Shown here: in pieces, positions 25,048-36,512 of the stretch | Position numbering within the stretch: position 1 is the stretch's first letter | Layout: every line of letters starts with the position of its first letter | Notes under the pieces: generated by a model | Database searches by the model: none | What the model was told of the DNA's origin: nothing | What the model saw: only the letters and a program-made list of their open reading frames with translations | Made by a program: the position numbers and the translations under genes | DNA from: Sistotremastrum niveocremeum HHB9708 | Lineage: Eukaryota; Basidiomycota; Agaricomycetes; Sistotremastrales; Sistotremastraceae | DNA length: 64,000 bases | Assembly: GCA_001630475.1 (NCBI GenBank) | Contig: KV419401.1 | Location: 637,045 to 701,044 of the forward strand | Reading direction: 5' to 3'

Positions 25048-26978
25048 TGAAGCTCTCTACGTCACGCAATCCGTTCCTTGTTATTTAACTCTTGATGCCC
25101 AACACTTGTTTTGGTTGGGACACTCAGATCTTCTACACGGCATTTCAGAGACGCTGACAAGATTCGACTTCGATGATATCGGCAGGAGTATATTCACGAA
25201 ACAGCAGCGTACAGTCAAAAATTTGTATGGGGCTTCGATTGTGATCGGCCTGGGTTTCAAGATTAGATTTCTGGAATAACAAAACTATCATCGCCAGGTC
25301 TCAGTTGTGTGTAATTGGATAGGCATATCTTGAACGAAAGGAACGTGAATCCTGCAGTCAGTCGGTTTTGGAATCAGTCTGATGTCCTGCCCAATCGCAA
25401 ATTTTTTCAATCTCATGTCAACTTCAACACGCACGTCTATCGGAAAGATTGTCGCTGGTTTGAACCACTAGATCTGCCAAGCCTTTATCTAAAAACTTGA
25501 CTTCCCGCGTTCAGGAACAAAGAATGGACTATTTTGAGCCATCGCTCGGCGGCTTTGCAAACACGGCGAGTACGAACGGAAAGGATTGATATTAAGGATT
25601 TCTCCAAAACTTGTCAAAATCAGGATCAAAGACAAAAGTGCTGATTGCACCAATCATATCGAAGGCTGGAGGTCGGATTCCTCGCACGACGTCCTGGCTT
25701 GTTTTGGCGGAGTTTGCTGATTGAAGCCAATGACCGTGAGAATTTACTGTTTAAGGCCTTCCCGCTCTCTTCAACCACCCTTGCAACCACCGCTGCGTTG
25801 GCAGCAATCGACAGCATGAGTCCAGTCTACCAGGGACATCACTCTAGCCCATTCATTCTCCCAACTACTGCAGATATATTGTGCTGTAATTTCTGGATTT
25901 CAGGTCTTTGAAACGTAGCCAGACCGATGCTGCCGTGTTCGTGGTATCTTCAATTCAGAACTCGAGGCTTCTACTTCCCTCACCGATCGCTCTTTTTCTC
26001 GCTTCCAACAATCTTCTAAGCATCACGACTATACATGGCCTTTGCATATCTGTGAATCGGCTTTGACTGGCCTTCATGGCGATCTATCCGATCATCGACA
26101 ACCCGCATCGTACATGGGGACTACTAGAGCTTTCAGATCACGATATATCGCTGTCGACATCGACATTGACTCAGCCAGTCCATCTCGGAACTTCAGCAAC
26201 ACCGGCGCTTGATAACACGGCTGAGCCATGAAAGTGAGGCAAGACACAGTGCGATCTCGCTGGTCTGGTGGATAGCGCGGACCCGTCTTTCGAGCTTCGT
26301 TCCCAGTTCGGATGATCGGCGGGGTACATCTAGCAGGAGAGGGGTGATAATGAATGCATCGTATGTGTCTCTGCGCTCTCAAGTTGCCTGCTAACCTCGG
26401 AGGTCTAGGCTTTCTTATTGCGCAATCTTCATAGGTCACTGCAACACCCCTCGCCATCGCCATTGTTTCTCAGGAACATCTCTAGCTCCTTCCTGGCCAA
26501 TCATCTCAAACGTCTTCTGCGTCCAACTCTGCACCTCGTTTATTGCTCTTCCGAAAAGGTCGTGTGGAAGGCCGTGTCCTTTCAAATGCCCTCCTCAATT
26601 TGCGTCCTTGAAATATATAACCTACCTGCTACGTAACTTCGGAACTCTTTTGAAGATGCTGATGGCTGCCGAGGCTGCTTTCGCAGAAGGATGCCCTGGT
26701 CCAACATTCTGGTTTCTTCTGCTCTTGCGTTGGAACGACGGTGCAAGCCAGGTCGATCATACGAGGGATTGCAGACGGTTGACTGACATGCAGAGCGTTT
26801 CGTTGATGCATCGCACGCCGAGCACGTCTTTGAAGGTGTTACCCTACATTTAGAAAATTCCAATTATTTGTGCATCGTCTCGTATGATCCAAGAAGGAAC
26901 GATATATATCTTTAGCACACGTCGGAGGCGTCGTTCCAATCGAATGTGATTCCCGCTTGAACTTGCCCAAAAATCTGA
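25048..26978. other. Intergenic stretch, nothing recognised
   Basis: About 1.9 kb between copies 2 and 3. Open frames at 25645-25911, 26092-26463 and elsewhere have no recognisable domain or splice support. I see no RNA gene or repeat. Confidence 0.4.
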
Positions 26979-27437
26979 GAGCAGAAAGCTGAACGTGGGA
27001 ATTTCGAGCTTCAGCGCTTTCTCCAAACTGTTGCCTTCGTCGCACTCAACCATGCTTTCTGCTTCATTTCGCATCGTCAAAGGTATGCCACTCACTCTCA
27101 GCTGGGGATGGGAATAAACGGCCAGCAACATCCGCATTCTTGACGCGTTGATCGCGTTTACAATCATGGTTTTTCATTTTTTTCACGGCCTCCAACGTCA
27201 TCCACGCCATCGCGACCTGGATGAAGCACATCGCGATGCCACCTCCGCATACACCTCATCTCAGCACTCCCATAGCCTCGCACCACACAACTCAGCTCAA
27301 CACTTCATTTCGACACCATCGCGATAAGGCTCTACGCACAGCCTGCCCTGGTCTCACGGTAGACGCTTTGATGGGCCCACCGCTATAAGAAGTAACAACA
27401 CGCTGTTCACATACGATACCTCTTTCCTCCCACCACC
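26979..27437 (+). repeat. Duplicated 5' segment of copy 3 (partner 37662-38129)
   Basis: The whole stretch from about 26979 to the start codon at 27438 aligns with 37662-38129 before copy 5, with many substitutions and small indels. Shared landmarks include GCATCGTCAAAGGTATGCCA, ACGCGTTGATCGCGTT, CCAACGTCATCCACGCCATC and AAGCACATCGCGATGCCACC. Copy 1 shares only the last 100 bp or so. Copies 3 and 5 thus arose with their upstream regions. Confidence 0.75.
27360..27392 (+). promoter_or_regulatory. Core promoter block of copy 3
   Basis: TAGACGC (27360-27366), six bases, GGGCCCACCG, then CTATAAGAAG (27383-27392), whose TATA-like core is 54 nt before the ATG. Copies 1 and 5 carry the same order of elements. 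Confidence 0.6.
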
Positions 27438-27803
27438 ATGTCGACACCCCTAGACTCAGTTTCCTCCCCACCGATTCCAGAGACGGCGGCTCCTACTTCG
27501 ACGGCGTCCCCTCAAGATGCTTTCGATACGCCGCGCTTCAATCGGCTGCTAGCGCTGATGGAGAAACAGGTTGAAGTCGCGGAGAGGCAGAGTGCGACGA
27601 TCGAAAGGCAGGAGAAAGCCTTGGGAGAGCATGGGAAGAAGTTAGAAGCGTTGGTCAAGGATGCGCAAAGAGGTCAGTGTTTTATTGATATTCTTGGGCA
27701 TGTTGCATTCTGACCTTTTTCGAAGATGATCTGCCATACGACGAAGAGAAGGGCTATCCATGGGAAGTTGTCGAAAGTGAGCAGCTGTGGAGCGGAGTAT
27801 ATG

Positions 27804-27808
27804 AGGTC
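27804..27808 (+). repeat. Left AGGTC repeat of the Crypton
   Basis: AGGTC forms the junction between host exon (reading ...TATGAGGTC) and element. The same five bases occur at the right junction. Confidence 0.8.
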
Positions 27809-27822
27809 TATAGACGAGACGC

Positions 27823-27853
27823 GTGATTCGGTTCCGGGCTCCGACCGAATCAC
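27823..27853. repeat. Left-end hairpin of the Crypton
   Basis: Perfect 10-bp inverted repeat, GTGATTCGGT (27823-27832) and ACCGAATCAC (27844-27853), with an 11-nt loop, starting 15 bp inside the left end. Further AATCACA/ATCACAAC copies follow at about 27857, 27930, 27980, 28008, 28022 and 28033. A likely recombinase binding region. Confidence 0.7.
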
Positions 27854-28887
27854 AGCGCCAAATCACAGCCGGGGTTTCCCGGTAAGGCAACCGGCCGCGC
27901 GACAAGGGTCAGCCGAGGCGCCAGCGAAATCACAACTTTCGTTGTGCTCGTCGCTGGCGGCTCGTCGACTTGTCCTGCGGATCACAACTTTCAGGTAAGT
28001 AAATCACAACTTTTGTCGTGCAAATCACAACTAAAATCACATCTTCTCGCAGCCCGGCAAGACTTCTCCCTCCCCTCGGCTTCGTCACCACCCCATCCGG
28101 CCTCGTCGCCTCGCCCTCGCTCAGCCGCCAGCCGCACGCCGCCATCCACCCCATCTCCCCTCGCTCGACGCGACGACGACGACAACAACGCGTCGTTCGT
28201 CGTCTCCACCATCCTCCGACCTCGACCTACCCCCTCTGCCCTCGCCGCGCGTCACCCCACTCTCGCCTCCGACTCCCTTTCGTCGGCGCACGACATCGTG
28301 CGCCGACGACGTTCGCAACTTTTTCTGGCTGTTCGGGCCTCTTGGTAGCGTTGGATAGGGGTTGGATATGTGTTGTAGAGGGATGCAGAGGAGGTACAGG
28401 AAAAGGGTGAGGTCTCAAAGGTACGCTATCATATATTTTCTCTGCCTACATCTACTGACAAAAATTTCTCCCCCCTTCCTATATCGCGCATCCACCCACC
28501 TCACCCCTTCCCCCTTCCTCATGAACATGCCCTCGCCCTCGCCATCACCGTTCCTCGTCCGCTGTCGCCGCCGCTGTCACCGCCGCCATCACTCGAACAA
28601 CCGACCGCACGCACAGTGCTATCGGACATCGCCTAATTAGGTAAGTCCGACTCTGCACTGTGCGATTTCATACTGATTTCCTTCTTTAACAGCTTCCTCC
28701 CATCTCGAAAAATCAATAAATATCACCAGAACTAGCTAGCATTGTAATGTACATGGTTCGATTTTTTTGTAATTATTTGGCCTGTATTTTTCGCTTTTTT
28801 GTCAATATATATGTCTTTTCCAAGATAAAAAAATGAAAGAAAAATCATATGCAGAGCAGGAATGGCATAGATGGTTTGGGCAGCAGC
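27854..28887. other. Left non-coding arm of the Crypton
   Basis: About 1 kb between the left hairpin and the recombinase stop. Repeated ATCACAAC motifs lie in the first 190 bp, followed by a C/T-rich, Arg/Pro/Ser-coding low-complexity tract (28060-28320). Open frames on both strands here are products of base composition. The last 250 bp are AT-rich and probably the recombinase 3' flank. Confidence 0.5.
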
Positions 28888-31800
28888 TCACAGAGAAGAT
28901 TCTGCACTGTTCTTCTGTTTGGGTACTTGGAATGTCTTCTGAAATTGGTTCAAAGTGCGATTAGCACGTTCTTCTTCAAGAATCTTGATGGCATCAGGCA
29001 CAGTGCGGCCCCCCTCTTGACGCTTTGTAATTTGCTTGATATACGAGTTGACCAAATTCCACTGCTGCCTGGCCTGAATATAATGTTAGCAGGGATTGTT
29101 ATGGGGACTGATTACACACAGTAGCATTTGATGAAGGTCGCCAGGATGCGTAATGGCCCTTGCTGATGGACTTATCGTAAGTCTTGCCAAAATAATTCTC
29201 AACTGTCCGGAGAGGAGCACAGACTCCAACACCGTCTATTGGACGCCCACTGTCCCAGGCTGTCCAAATTGCACTGATATCCCGGAAGCTTCCGAGAGGT
29301 CCTGGTCCCCAACAATCCCAAAGGCAGGTCGGATGCTGCACAGCTTTCAGGATGTCGTCCCATGAACAGAAATCACGTGAAAAAATTGGATATGGGGCGA
29401 GCGATGCAGAGGTGGCTGGTTTGTGGAAAGCAGCCGGAGGAGGAAGGATTGCTTCGCGGCCAGTCAAGGACGTTGAGAGTGGGAGGACAGTGTATTGACT
29501 AGTTCTGGATTTGATCACATACGGCTTATACGGGATGAATGCCGGAGGCGTTGAGTCGTTGTTGGATTCAACGGGGGGATTGATCGAGGGTTGCTGAGGC
29601 AAATGAATAGGGGAAGACGGCATTGTGAACAAAGGTGTCGAGGACAGTGAGGGAGCAGGATACAAAGACGGTGAATATACTGGATCAGAATGTGGCACTG
29701 ATGGACCTGCGTGTAGTGGGAATTGGAGTGGCTGTGACAATGGAAAGGGATGAGGTAGTGGGTAAGAAGAGGGCTGATAGTATGATGTGGACTTGGAAGG
29801 TGAAAGAGAATCAGTGCGTCTCAGAAGTTTATCCACTTTGGTCCCAATTTCCATCTGGCGATGAGCAAGAGCAGCGTAGCTTGACCGTGTTGCTTGTTCA
29901 GAAAAAGCTTCAGCAACTTTGGCAGAGGCTTTGGCTTTGTCTTCCTCAACACTCAATAGATCAGGCCAATCCAAAAACCACTTCTTCGCTTCTGGAGAAG
30001 TATACACGCTAACCTTTTTCCATACAGGGGACTCGGGGTAAGCGTTATACATTGCTGCAGCCGTCTGTGGTCACACCAATGAATATCTCAAAGTTGAAAA
30101 GGGAAACATGCACATACCCGCCAGAAGAAGGGTTTCAAGTCTCTCAGCAACAGAAGAAAGTTTCTTATGCCTTTGTTGTCCCCATAGAGTGTCTGCATTG
30201 CATGATCGACAAACGGGAAGACCTGGTTCAAGAGAGATTCTGGGACGGGTACTTTTGTCCATGGGACAATGTACTGCTCTCCAACATAGAATCCAGCGAG
30301 AACATGAACAGCTGTTTTACTGATTTTGGCAGAATAAACTTCTCGACGAACATTCCCTTGCCAATGTCCGACAGAGTCAATCGCATCAGCACTTGCGCTA
30401 AAGAAAGATTAAATACAAAAACAGACAGCAATACTATTCAACATACCCACGGTCTTCCATGTGCGCTGGTATTGATTTCCTCGCAAGATGCAATCGCTTG
30501 GTTACTTGGACAGATGTAGCGTTGAAGAAAGTGTGGTACATTTTGGAAAGTCCGTCGGTGCTGAATCTCTCACCAACCTTCCTCCCCGGAACAAGCGGTA
30601 TCTTGGTATTCATCAGCAATCATGTATACGCTTGAAAACAGAAACATACACCACTCCAGGTCTTCCCAACAGACCAATTCCAATCGGGGACTTGACTGAT
30701 CAGATCCATCTCATCAAAGTTCCATTGAAGCAATAGAGCAAGAGCTCCAACGGCATCCTTCAGCGGGTCTCGATGTGGTAAGACCATATTGTAATCTGGC
30801 TCAGTGACCTATAACAAGTTAGTCAGTCAATCGTCAGTCTGTCAGCAGAAGTAACTTACACCTGGCTTCGCTGTCTTCGTATCCCAATACATAGCAAGAA
30901 CACCCCAATGCTTGGTGCCTGCTCCAGAGGCACGACCATCCGGAGTGACATAATCGGGCAGTTGTATCTCATATGGCTGAAGCTGCCCAAGACTAAGCTC
31001 GATCACTTCATCACCCCGATTTAATGTAGCACACTGCCAATGCCACGCAAAGTGGGCCTTGATGCACGACGTGTCTGATTTAACTTCAGACAAATGATTA
31101 CAGGCGGATTAAAGCATACGTACATTGCTTAAGGTTAAGCATGATTGCTCTCTGAATTTCTTCGATATTTTGTAATGACAGAGACGAGTCAAGAATGGTG
31201 CCCCGAGTGACGTCAAAGTTGTCAGTCCTACAGAATTCATCAAATCAAACTTGGCCTACAAAAGAAGCAAACACATACTCAAGCTTTTGACGCTGTGCCG
31301 TGATCATCAATGCTTTTTGATACTGACGTGTCTGTTCCGTGAAACACGGCCGTTCAGTATGAAGAGTTGGATTCTCCGCTTCCTGACGGGCACGAACACG
31401 ACCCAGCATCGTCATGATTTTTTTCAGTGAAGACTGCAAAGGAGAATATTGACAAAAAGTATGACAACAGACAAACACACTTACAGATGAAAGATGATCA
31501 TCAGAGTTAGACACGAACCCACCGCCATGCTTGGAGAAAAGAGAACGTGTTGCGGAATAATGCAGGTATTGGCACACGTGATGTGAATCAAGGATTACAT
31601 CAGGGATGATCTTATCTGCAATTGCTTGATCCACCCAGTCCTACAGAATTGTAAGAAACATTCTGTGTTTACGATTGAGCAAAGCCTACCTGCCATTGAC
31701 GAATAACAGCTTTCTCCGTCGATTGACCGGATGGTCTGCGGGTATCAAATATGAATTGATCGACCCAGATCTGTGCAGCAGCACGATCTGCAGGTAGCTG

Positions 31801-32731
31801 CAATGATGTACCTGTGTCATTTATTAAAGCGAGATCGGAGATGCAAACAAGAATTACGTACTAGAATCGAGAGGCGCTGTGGGTTCACCATTTGACGGTG
31901 GGTTGCCATTGTTTTTGCTTTGATTGAAGGCAGTCCATGCTTCGTCAATGGTTTGATCTATTGCGTGATTCTCCGGAGTGCCGTTGAGTTCCGCAGCAAT
32001 TGGTCCAGTCGGGGGCGAGTCGGCCGGAAGACGGGCAGCGTTGACCAAGTCGGTCAGAGCAGGCGGAGGCTGCGAAGAACTCGACAACAATCTGCAACAT
32101 ATTAGATGACACACAGACAAATAAATCAAACATACGAGTCAGAATCACTATTGACATTGTCCCACAGCTGCAATCCTTGGACAAGTTCTGCACGGGTACG
32201 CGCAATTTTGATGTGACGCTCTTTGGAAAGTTTCTTGAGGGCATCAACATTCATGCCTTTGTATATCCTGACCATTTTCCGAAGCCTCAGCACCTGCTCA
32301 GATGTGAAAACAAGGGAAACTCACCCATCTTCCTCATTTTTCCCTCTTTTCCGCTTGTTGCTTGCATCATTCTGCATGCCTGAGTCTGTAGTCGTTACAT
32401 AGAATGATGAATATAATTTTTTATTAATTTTTCGAGGCTCGGACGCAAAGAAAACATCTGTTTCGTACCCATTATCGCCGGCGCCTAATGTGAAACCTGC
32501 TTCCGCACGCGAATGCTTCCGGTCGCGGGAATCGAGGGAGAACGGCGAGGGAGGGGTGGGAATAGACGAGAGGGAGGGTACGAGTCGTGTCGAGAGGGGT
32601 GGGACTTCGAGAACCACTGGCGAGGCGCTGACTTGCTGCGTTCGTCGAGAGCGAAGGGAGTGAGGGAGGCGCGGCGGTAGCGGGGATAACCGGCGGACGG
32701 CTGAGGGCTCGGCAGCCGGGCTCGTGATCAC
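28888..32731 (-). CDS. Crypton tyrosine recombinase with SAP-like and GCR1_C domains
   Basis: About ten exons read from 32731 (or a later ATG such as the one coding MQNDASNKRKRGK) to the stop at 28888-28890. First comes a basic segment and a SAP-like stretch (MNVDALKKLSKERHIKIART), a probable DNA-binding helix pair. The catalytic core resembles Ndc10/Crypton recombinases: a first Arg in LNRGDEVIELSL, then PHRDPLKDAVGALALLLQW, the box-II pair in KRLHLARKS (H-x-x-R), SVGHWQGNVRREVYSAKIS (His/Trp and the Tyr nucleophile), and KTAVHVLAGFYVGEQY. All expected catalytic residues are present. After a Pro/Ser-rich linker follows a GCR1-like domain, SAIWTAWDSGRPIDGVG to HYASWRPSSNAT and RQQWNLVNSYIKQI. 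Exon ends match splice consensus where checked, and no internal stop was found, so the element may be active. Exact start and small exons are uncertain. Confidence 0.8.
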
Positions 32732-32740
32732 GGGGACCCT

Positions 32741-32763
32741 TGTGATCCTCCCGCGGGATCACA
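32741..32763. repeat. Right-end hairpin of the Crypton
   Basis: Perfect 8-bp inverted repeat TGTGATCC (32741-32748) and GGATCACA (32756-32763) around a 7-nt loop, itself overlapping the palindrome TCCCGCGGGA. Flanking copies CGTGATCACG and CTGTGATTCC lie on each side. The core ATCACA matches the left-end motif. Confidence 0.7.
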
Positions 32764-32809
32764 GCCAGGGTCCTGTGATTCCGGCCGTCGGGCATCTCTT
32801 AGGGTTTCT

Positions 32810-32814
32810 AGGTC
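32810..32814 (+). repeat. Right AGGTC repeat of the Crypton
   Basis: AGGTC forms the junction between the element and the resumed host exon (GGTCGCGGCCGCGAAAATG). It matches the left junction exactly. Confidence 0.8.
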
Positions 32815-34804
32815 GCGGCCGCGAAAATGAAAGAAGAAGCTGAAGAATGGAAAGGACTGATGGATGTATCTTTGGTCTTCGTGAGCGTCATGAGATTATA
32901 ACTATCGGTGGAGGATATGCTAATACTTATTAAAACAAGATCGCCATCTTTTTGGCTGTGCTCACAGCTTTTCTCGTGCCCGCCGCTCAGGCACTAAGTC
33001 CGCCTTCGAATGGCACTGCGAGCAACTCAACATCTCCACCTCCTCCGTTACCCCCCAAGTCTGATCAGAACGTGTGCGCATTTTACTACTTAAGTCTCAT
33101 CATGGCTGTACGTCGTTTCACGCCCAGCAGTAATACGAAGCTAATTATTTGCAACAGATGTGCAATGCCGTGCTCTGTGTGTTGGGGCGTCAGTGGGTTG
33201 GGAAACTGTTGAGCCGACCTAGTGGAAAGACACATAGGGAACGGACGATGCGACACGAGGCACGCAAGAAGCTGGCGTATGATTGGATAAAGCCATTGGT
33301 TGCCATCCTATACTGGTCTCTTCTCCTCTCGATCGGTCTCTTCATTGCCGGTCTTCTCTATCAACTTCGAAATCTCTCCACCACTTTTGATCAAAGCGCG
33401 CCGATTCTTGAAACGACGTGGGGCCTCGGGATTTTACTCGCCGCATCCATCGTGGCTGGCATCTCAGCCACGACAATCCATGCTATCCAATTCGACAGCT
33501 CCCCTTTCGAAGGAATATTCAGCAAGTTTGTTGTTGAGATTCTTCAGCAGGTTGAGGAGCGATGGGAGGGCATCGAGGGGTGGAGAATCAATGTGAAGAC
33601 AACGGGGCAGGCTCTCTTCACAACGTACATGGAGTTGATCGCGGAGGCCAACGATCCAAAGTTACTGGATCGCGTGGCCTCTTCATTCTCTTATTGGGCA
33701 TGGATGGAATATGGACAAGGATCGACCGGGGTTCTGGTACGGGCCTACGATCGACTAATGGCCTCAGATACGTCGAATCGGGTCCGGGAAACAGTCAGGG
33801 CTCAGATCTCTCGATTCGCAAAGTTTTGCCGAGAAAGACCGTGGAAGGTAGAGAATGAACTAAGAAAGAAGGATCTGAATCAATTCCTCCGCTATCGCTA
33901 TTCTTTCCCCTCCGACTTCCCCGCTTGGGCGACGATTCTCTCATTCCAAGAGAACAACATCAATCTGTATGAGCTCGGATCACTCCCACTCGAGGAGTGT
34001 GTTGCACAGCTTTTGTGCACGTACGATCAAAACATGCGACTTGGAGACCGCACTGATATCTGGTGGAGCGCTGTCAGACATTGTGTTTCACTTGTCCGTC
34101 GTGGTAACGAGGATGACGTCATGCAGATCCTCTCGCATGTCGATCCTCGTTCAGTGGTCAGATCTTTCATGCGGGCTCCTGGTCTTAACTTGTGTGCTTC
34201 CAACGACTTCGTTCACTTCCTTGTCCGTGATTGTCGGGCTGAAACTCTTCTTCACATCAACGAATTCCTCACGGATCCACCGAGCAATGTCAATCATGTC
34301 AGCGTGCCCTTCATCCTCCTTGCCCTGCTTTCTCCCGAATCCCCTCTCCCTCTTGACATCGACTTCACTCCCATAATAGCTTTCGTTTCCCACTCTCCAA
34401 CTTATGACTCATGGACTGCGATCACTCACTGGCTTACGTTCTACTTACACGAGTGCGACATCTCAGCCATGGCTGACAACCGTGTCCTTCTTGTGTTCCT
34501 CCGACAATGCATTGAGCTAGAGATTCCAGATCCCTTTGGCGTTATAACACGTGCCAGTGAAGAAACCAAAGCACGAGCTCGATCCATATTGGAGGCTCAT
34601 TTCACACCGCATTTAATCCCGTTGCCTCCATCTCGTCCTTCCTCGCCTTGGCTCGCCGAAGAAATCGAATCCTCATCGATGGAACAGCTCGCTAACATCC
34701 CCACATCTTCCGGTCCGGAAACTGCCTTCACCAATAACCCTCTGCGACGTCCTTCATCGTCTTCCGTCCATATTGAAATGACATCATTAGCAGATTCTGC
34801 TTGA

Positions 34805-36426
34805 TGGGTCGGCTTTTCGTGTACACGTGTGTTAGCCTTCGCTCAAAGAAATATCGCATGGACGGCTGATTTGGTTTTGAGTACCTTTGTGTGTACCACT
34901 GTCCTTTTCCTGAATGAGTTTTTAATTGAACAGAAAAGCATTTCCCATATTCTAATTGGACTGGACTAAGGCAGCATCAATATCATTGTAGTTGGCTCCT
35001 TACTAAGCTCCGAGAGCTGATGGTAGCGACAATGGTATCCTCAAAAAATCAAATTCTCAAAGGCATGGAGTAGATGCTGTCATAATTGAAAACCAAAAAT
35101 GAAGTAAGAGCTGCCGGTATACATAAATGCCTGCTAGCACCAATTACCTCGTTCTACCGCTTGATTCTTCTGATCTTGAACCTGCGTGCCCGGCTTGTTG
35201 CAAACGCTGAGATCAGACACATTGTATAATGGTCTCAACAAGGCAGGGTGTCGATGTCTTGTCCTGAAATTTTCTCAAGTCGGATTGTGGGGGAGAATTG
35301 GTTATGCGGTCAAACGTCGAAGCACTGAGATGGCGTTGGATTTGGGGCTTGAAAAGATTGCATGTAGGTACGTCGGTTGAGGATCAGGCAGTTTTAGGGT
35401 GGTACGCGTAAGGATACGGAAGGTCGCCAGATTACTTGCGGCATCGCGGCTTAGAGAACACCAAAAGAGGACAAGACAGACGGGCATCTTCAGAGCAAGA
35501 TTGATAGCGAAATCGAGGCAGTTGACCTAAAAAGTTGAGAGGCCAAACGAGATCTGAATCAAGAAGGCTTCGAACGGACTCTTCAAGTGGTCAAATTCTG
35601 GTAATCGGGATATGGAGAGACTAGAGGGCGGCCTGATTATACATTCTTTTGAGATATCGCGTGCTGTATGTCTTGCTGTGAGTATGAAACGACGTGTGTT
35701 CACCGAAAGAGATATTTGAGAATATTTGAGGTTCATGCGTCGTCATCCCTGCCTTTCCCGTACGTCTCCTTCGGACTTCACCACCTATGCCATCCCAATT
35801 ATTGTTATCAGATGGTTTGAAGGACCGTCAGATAGGTGTAGGTTTGACTTGAAGCCGATGTGTCGTCGATTAGATAGCGAGGTGGACTTGACCCGAAGAA
35901 GACTCTCTCGGAAAAAATATTGGAGAGATTGGCGGATAGGGGATTCTCTCTTAAAATCAAGAATAAAGATGCCTGACATTAGCATAAAAGGTGGATTGTT
36001 GAAGACGAATTTCCGGGCCGTAAAAAGCAAGAGAAATGTGGCTCAGTCGGAGCGTGGGACGATTTCAAGCGACTCTTCTCGACTGCCATGACGTTCAACC
36101 TCATTCTGCTCTTTGGCTCGGACATCCTCCAAGAAAAGCTGCTGGCTTAGATTGTCCATGAGAAGATCTCCAGGTCAGCTCGTCTTATATCTCAGGTGGC
36201 CTGTCAAGCTCATTGCAATCGATAGAAAATTAGACGGAAAAATCCCTGCTATACCGAACTGACTCCACGGACAACTTTCACTGCGCGATCATGATCGACG
36301 ATCGCAATCCGATCATTCAAGAAGGCTCTGCAGATCTTTGATCGACCACGATCATGATAGCGGTGGCAGCTCAGTTGGGTGATTGGGAGGACTTTATGGC
36401 ATAGCAGGCATAGCCCGCTGTCGTGC
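34805..36426. other. Intergenic stretch with distal upstream element
   Basis: About 1.6 kb between copies 3 and 4. The shared distal motif GAGCGTGGGA is at 36050-36059, 463 bp before the ATG of copy 4. A stretch near 36270-36330 (ACTGCGCGATCATGATCGA) resembles 41105-41160 before copy 6. No gene is recognised; scattered short open frames lack support. Confidence 0.5.
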
Positions 36427-36470
36427 TAGACGCTGGGTAGTGGGCCCATCGTGAGCCCATCAAAACCTGC
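36427..36470 (+). promoter_or_regulatory. Proximal upstream block of copy 4
   Basis: TAGACGC (36427-36433), eight bases, GGGCCCATCG, then a second GCCCATC and AAAACCTGCCCTG, closely matching the block before copy 2. A CT-rich stretch leads to the ATG at 36513. Confidence 0.55.
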
Positions 36471-36512
36471 CCTGAAACACAACTCATCACCCCCTCTTTC
36501 CTCTTAACCACT

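Larger units (their letters stand above)
27804..32814 (-). mobile_element. Crypton (tyrosine-recombinase DNA transposon)
   Basis: A 5.0-kb insertion inside exon 2 of DUF6535 copy 3. It is bounded by the direct repeat AGGTC at 27804-27808 and 32810-32814; one copy belongs to the target. On the minus strand it encodes a tyrosine recombinase with a GCR1-like C-terminal domain, the combination that defines fungal Cryptons. These are thought to move as circles that recombine between short direct repeats, which fits the absence of long terminal repeats, terminal inverted repeats and a DDE transposase. Both ends carry hairpins and ATCACA-type motifs, described separately. The region between the recombinase stop and the left end (27854-28887) is GC- and CT-rich and has no gene I trust. 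The exact boundary is ambiguous by the 5 bp of the repeat. Confidence 0.85.
27438..34804 (+). pseudogene. DUF6535 copy 3, split by a Crypton insertion
   Basis: Exon 1 is 27438-27672 and exon 2 starts at 27726. At 27808, after the codons for LWSGVYEV, the gene is interrupted by 5,006 bp of transposon; it resumes at 32815 with AAAKMKEEAEEWKGLMDV. Exon 3 is 32940-33107 and exon 4 33158-34804. With the element and one AGGTC removed, the exons join in frame (732 aa) with no other defect, so the insertion looks recent. The encoded domains are those of copy 2: coiled coil with 20 residues between MEKQ and HG, four membrane helices, a long soluble half with AEANDPKLLDRVASSFSY, and the tail RRPSSSSVHIEMTSLADSA. 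As it stands only a short N-terminal fragment could be made, unless the 5-kb element were removed from the transcript. Confidence 0.88.

Noticed and set aside
26092-26463. 123-residue minus-strand open frame
   Set aside because: No homologous feature, no leader or domain, and no splice signals extend it; its amino-acid composition looks random.
27944-28410. Plus-strand open frames of 130-134 residues in the left Crypton arm
   Set aside because: They are rich in Arg, Pro and Ser because of a C/T-rich tract, overlap each other in different frames, start within the ATCACAAC motifs and match no domain.
29635-30519. Plus-strand open frames of 125 and 155 residues inside the Crypton
   Set aside because: They are antisense to the recombinase exons, whose minus-strand reading contains the catalytic Tyr/His motifs.
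27804-32814. Classical DDE transposon or LTR element
   Set aside because: No terminal inverted repeats at the edges, no long terminal repeats, no DDE transposase, reverse transcriptase or integrase motifs; the coding region has tyrosine-recombinase signatures.
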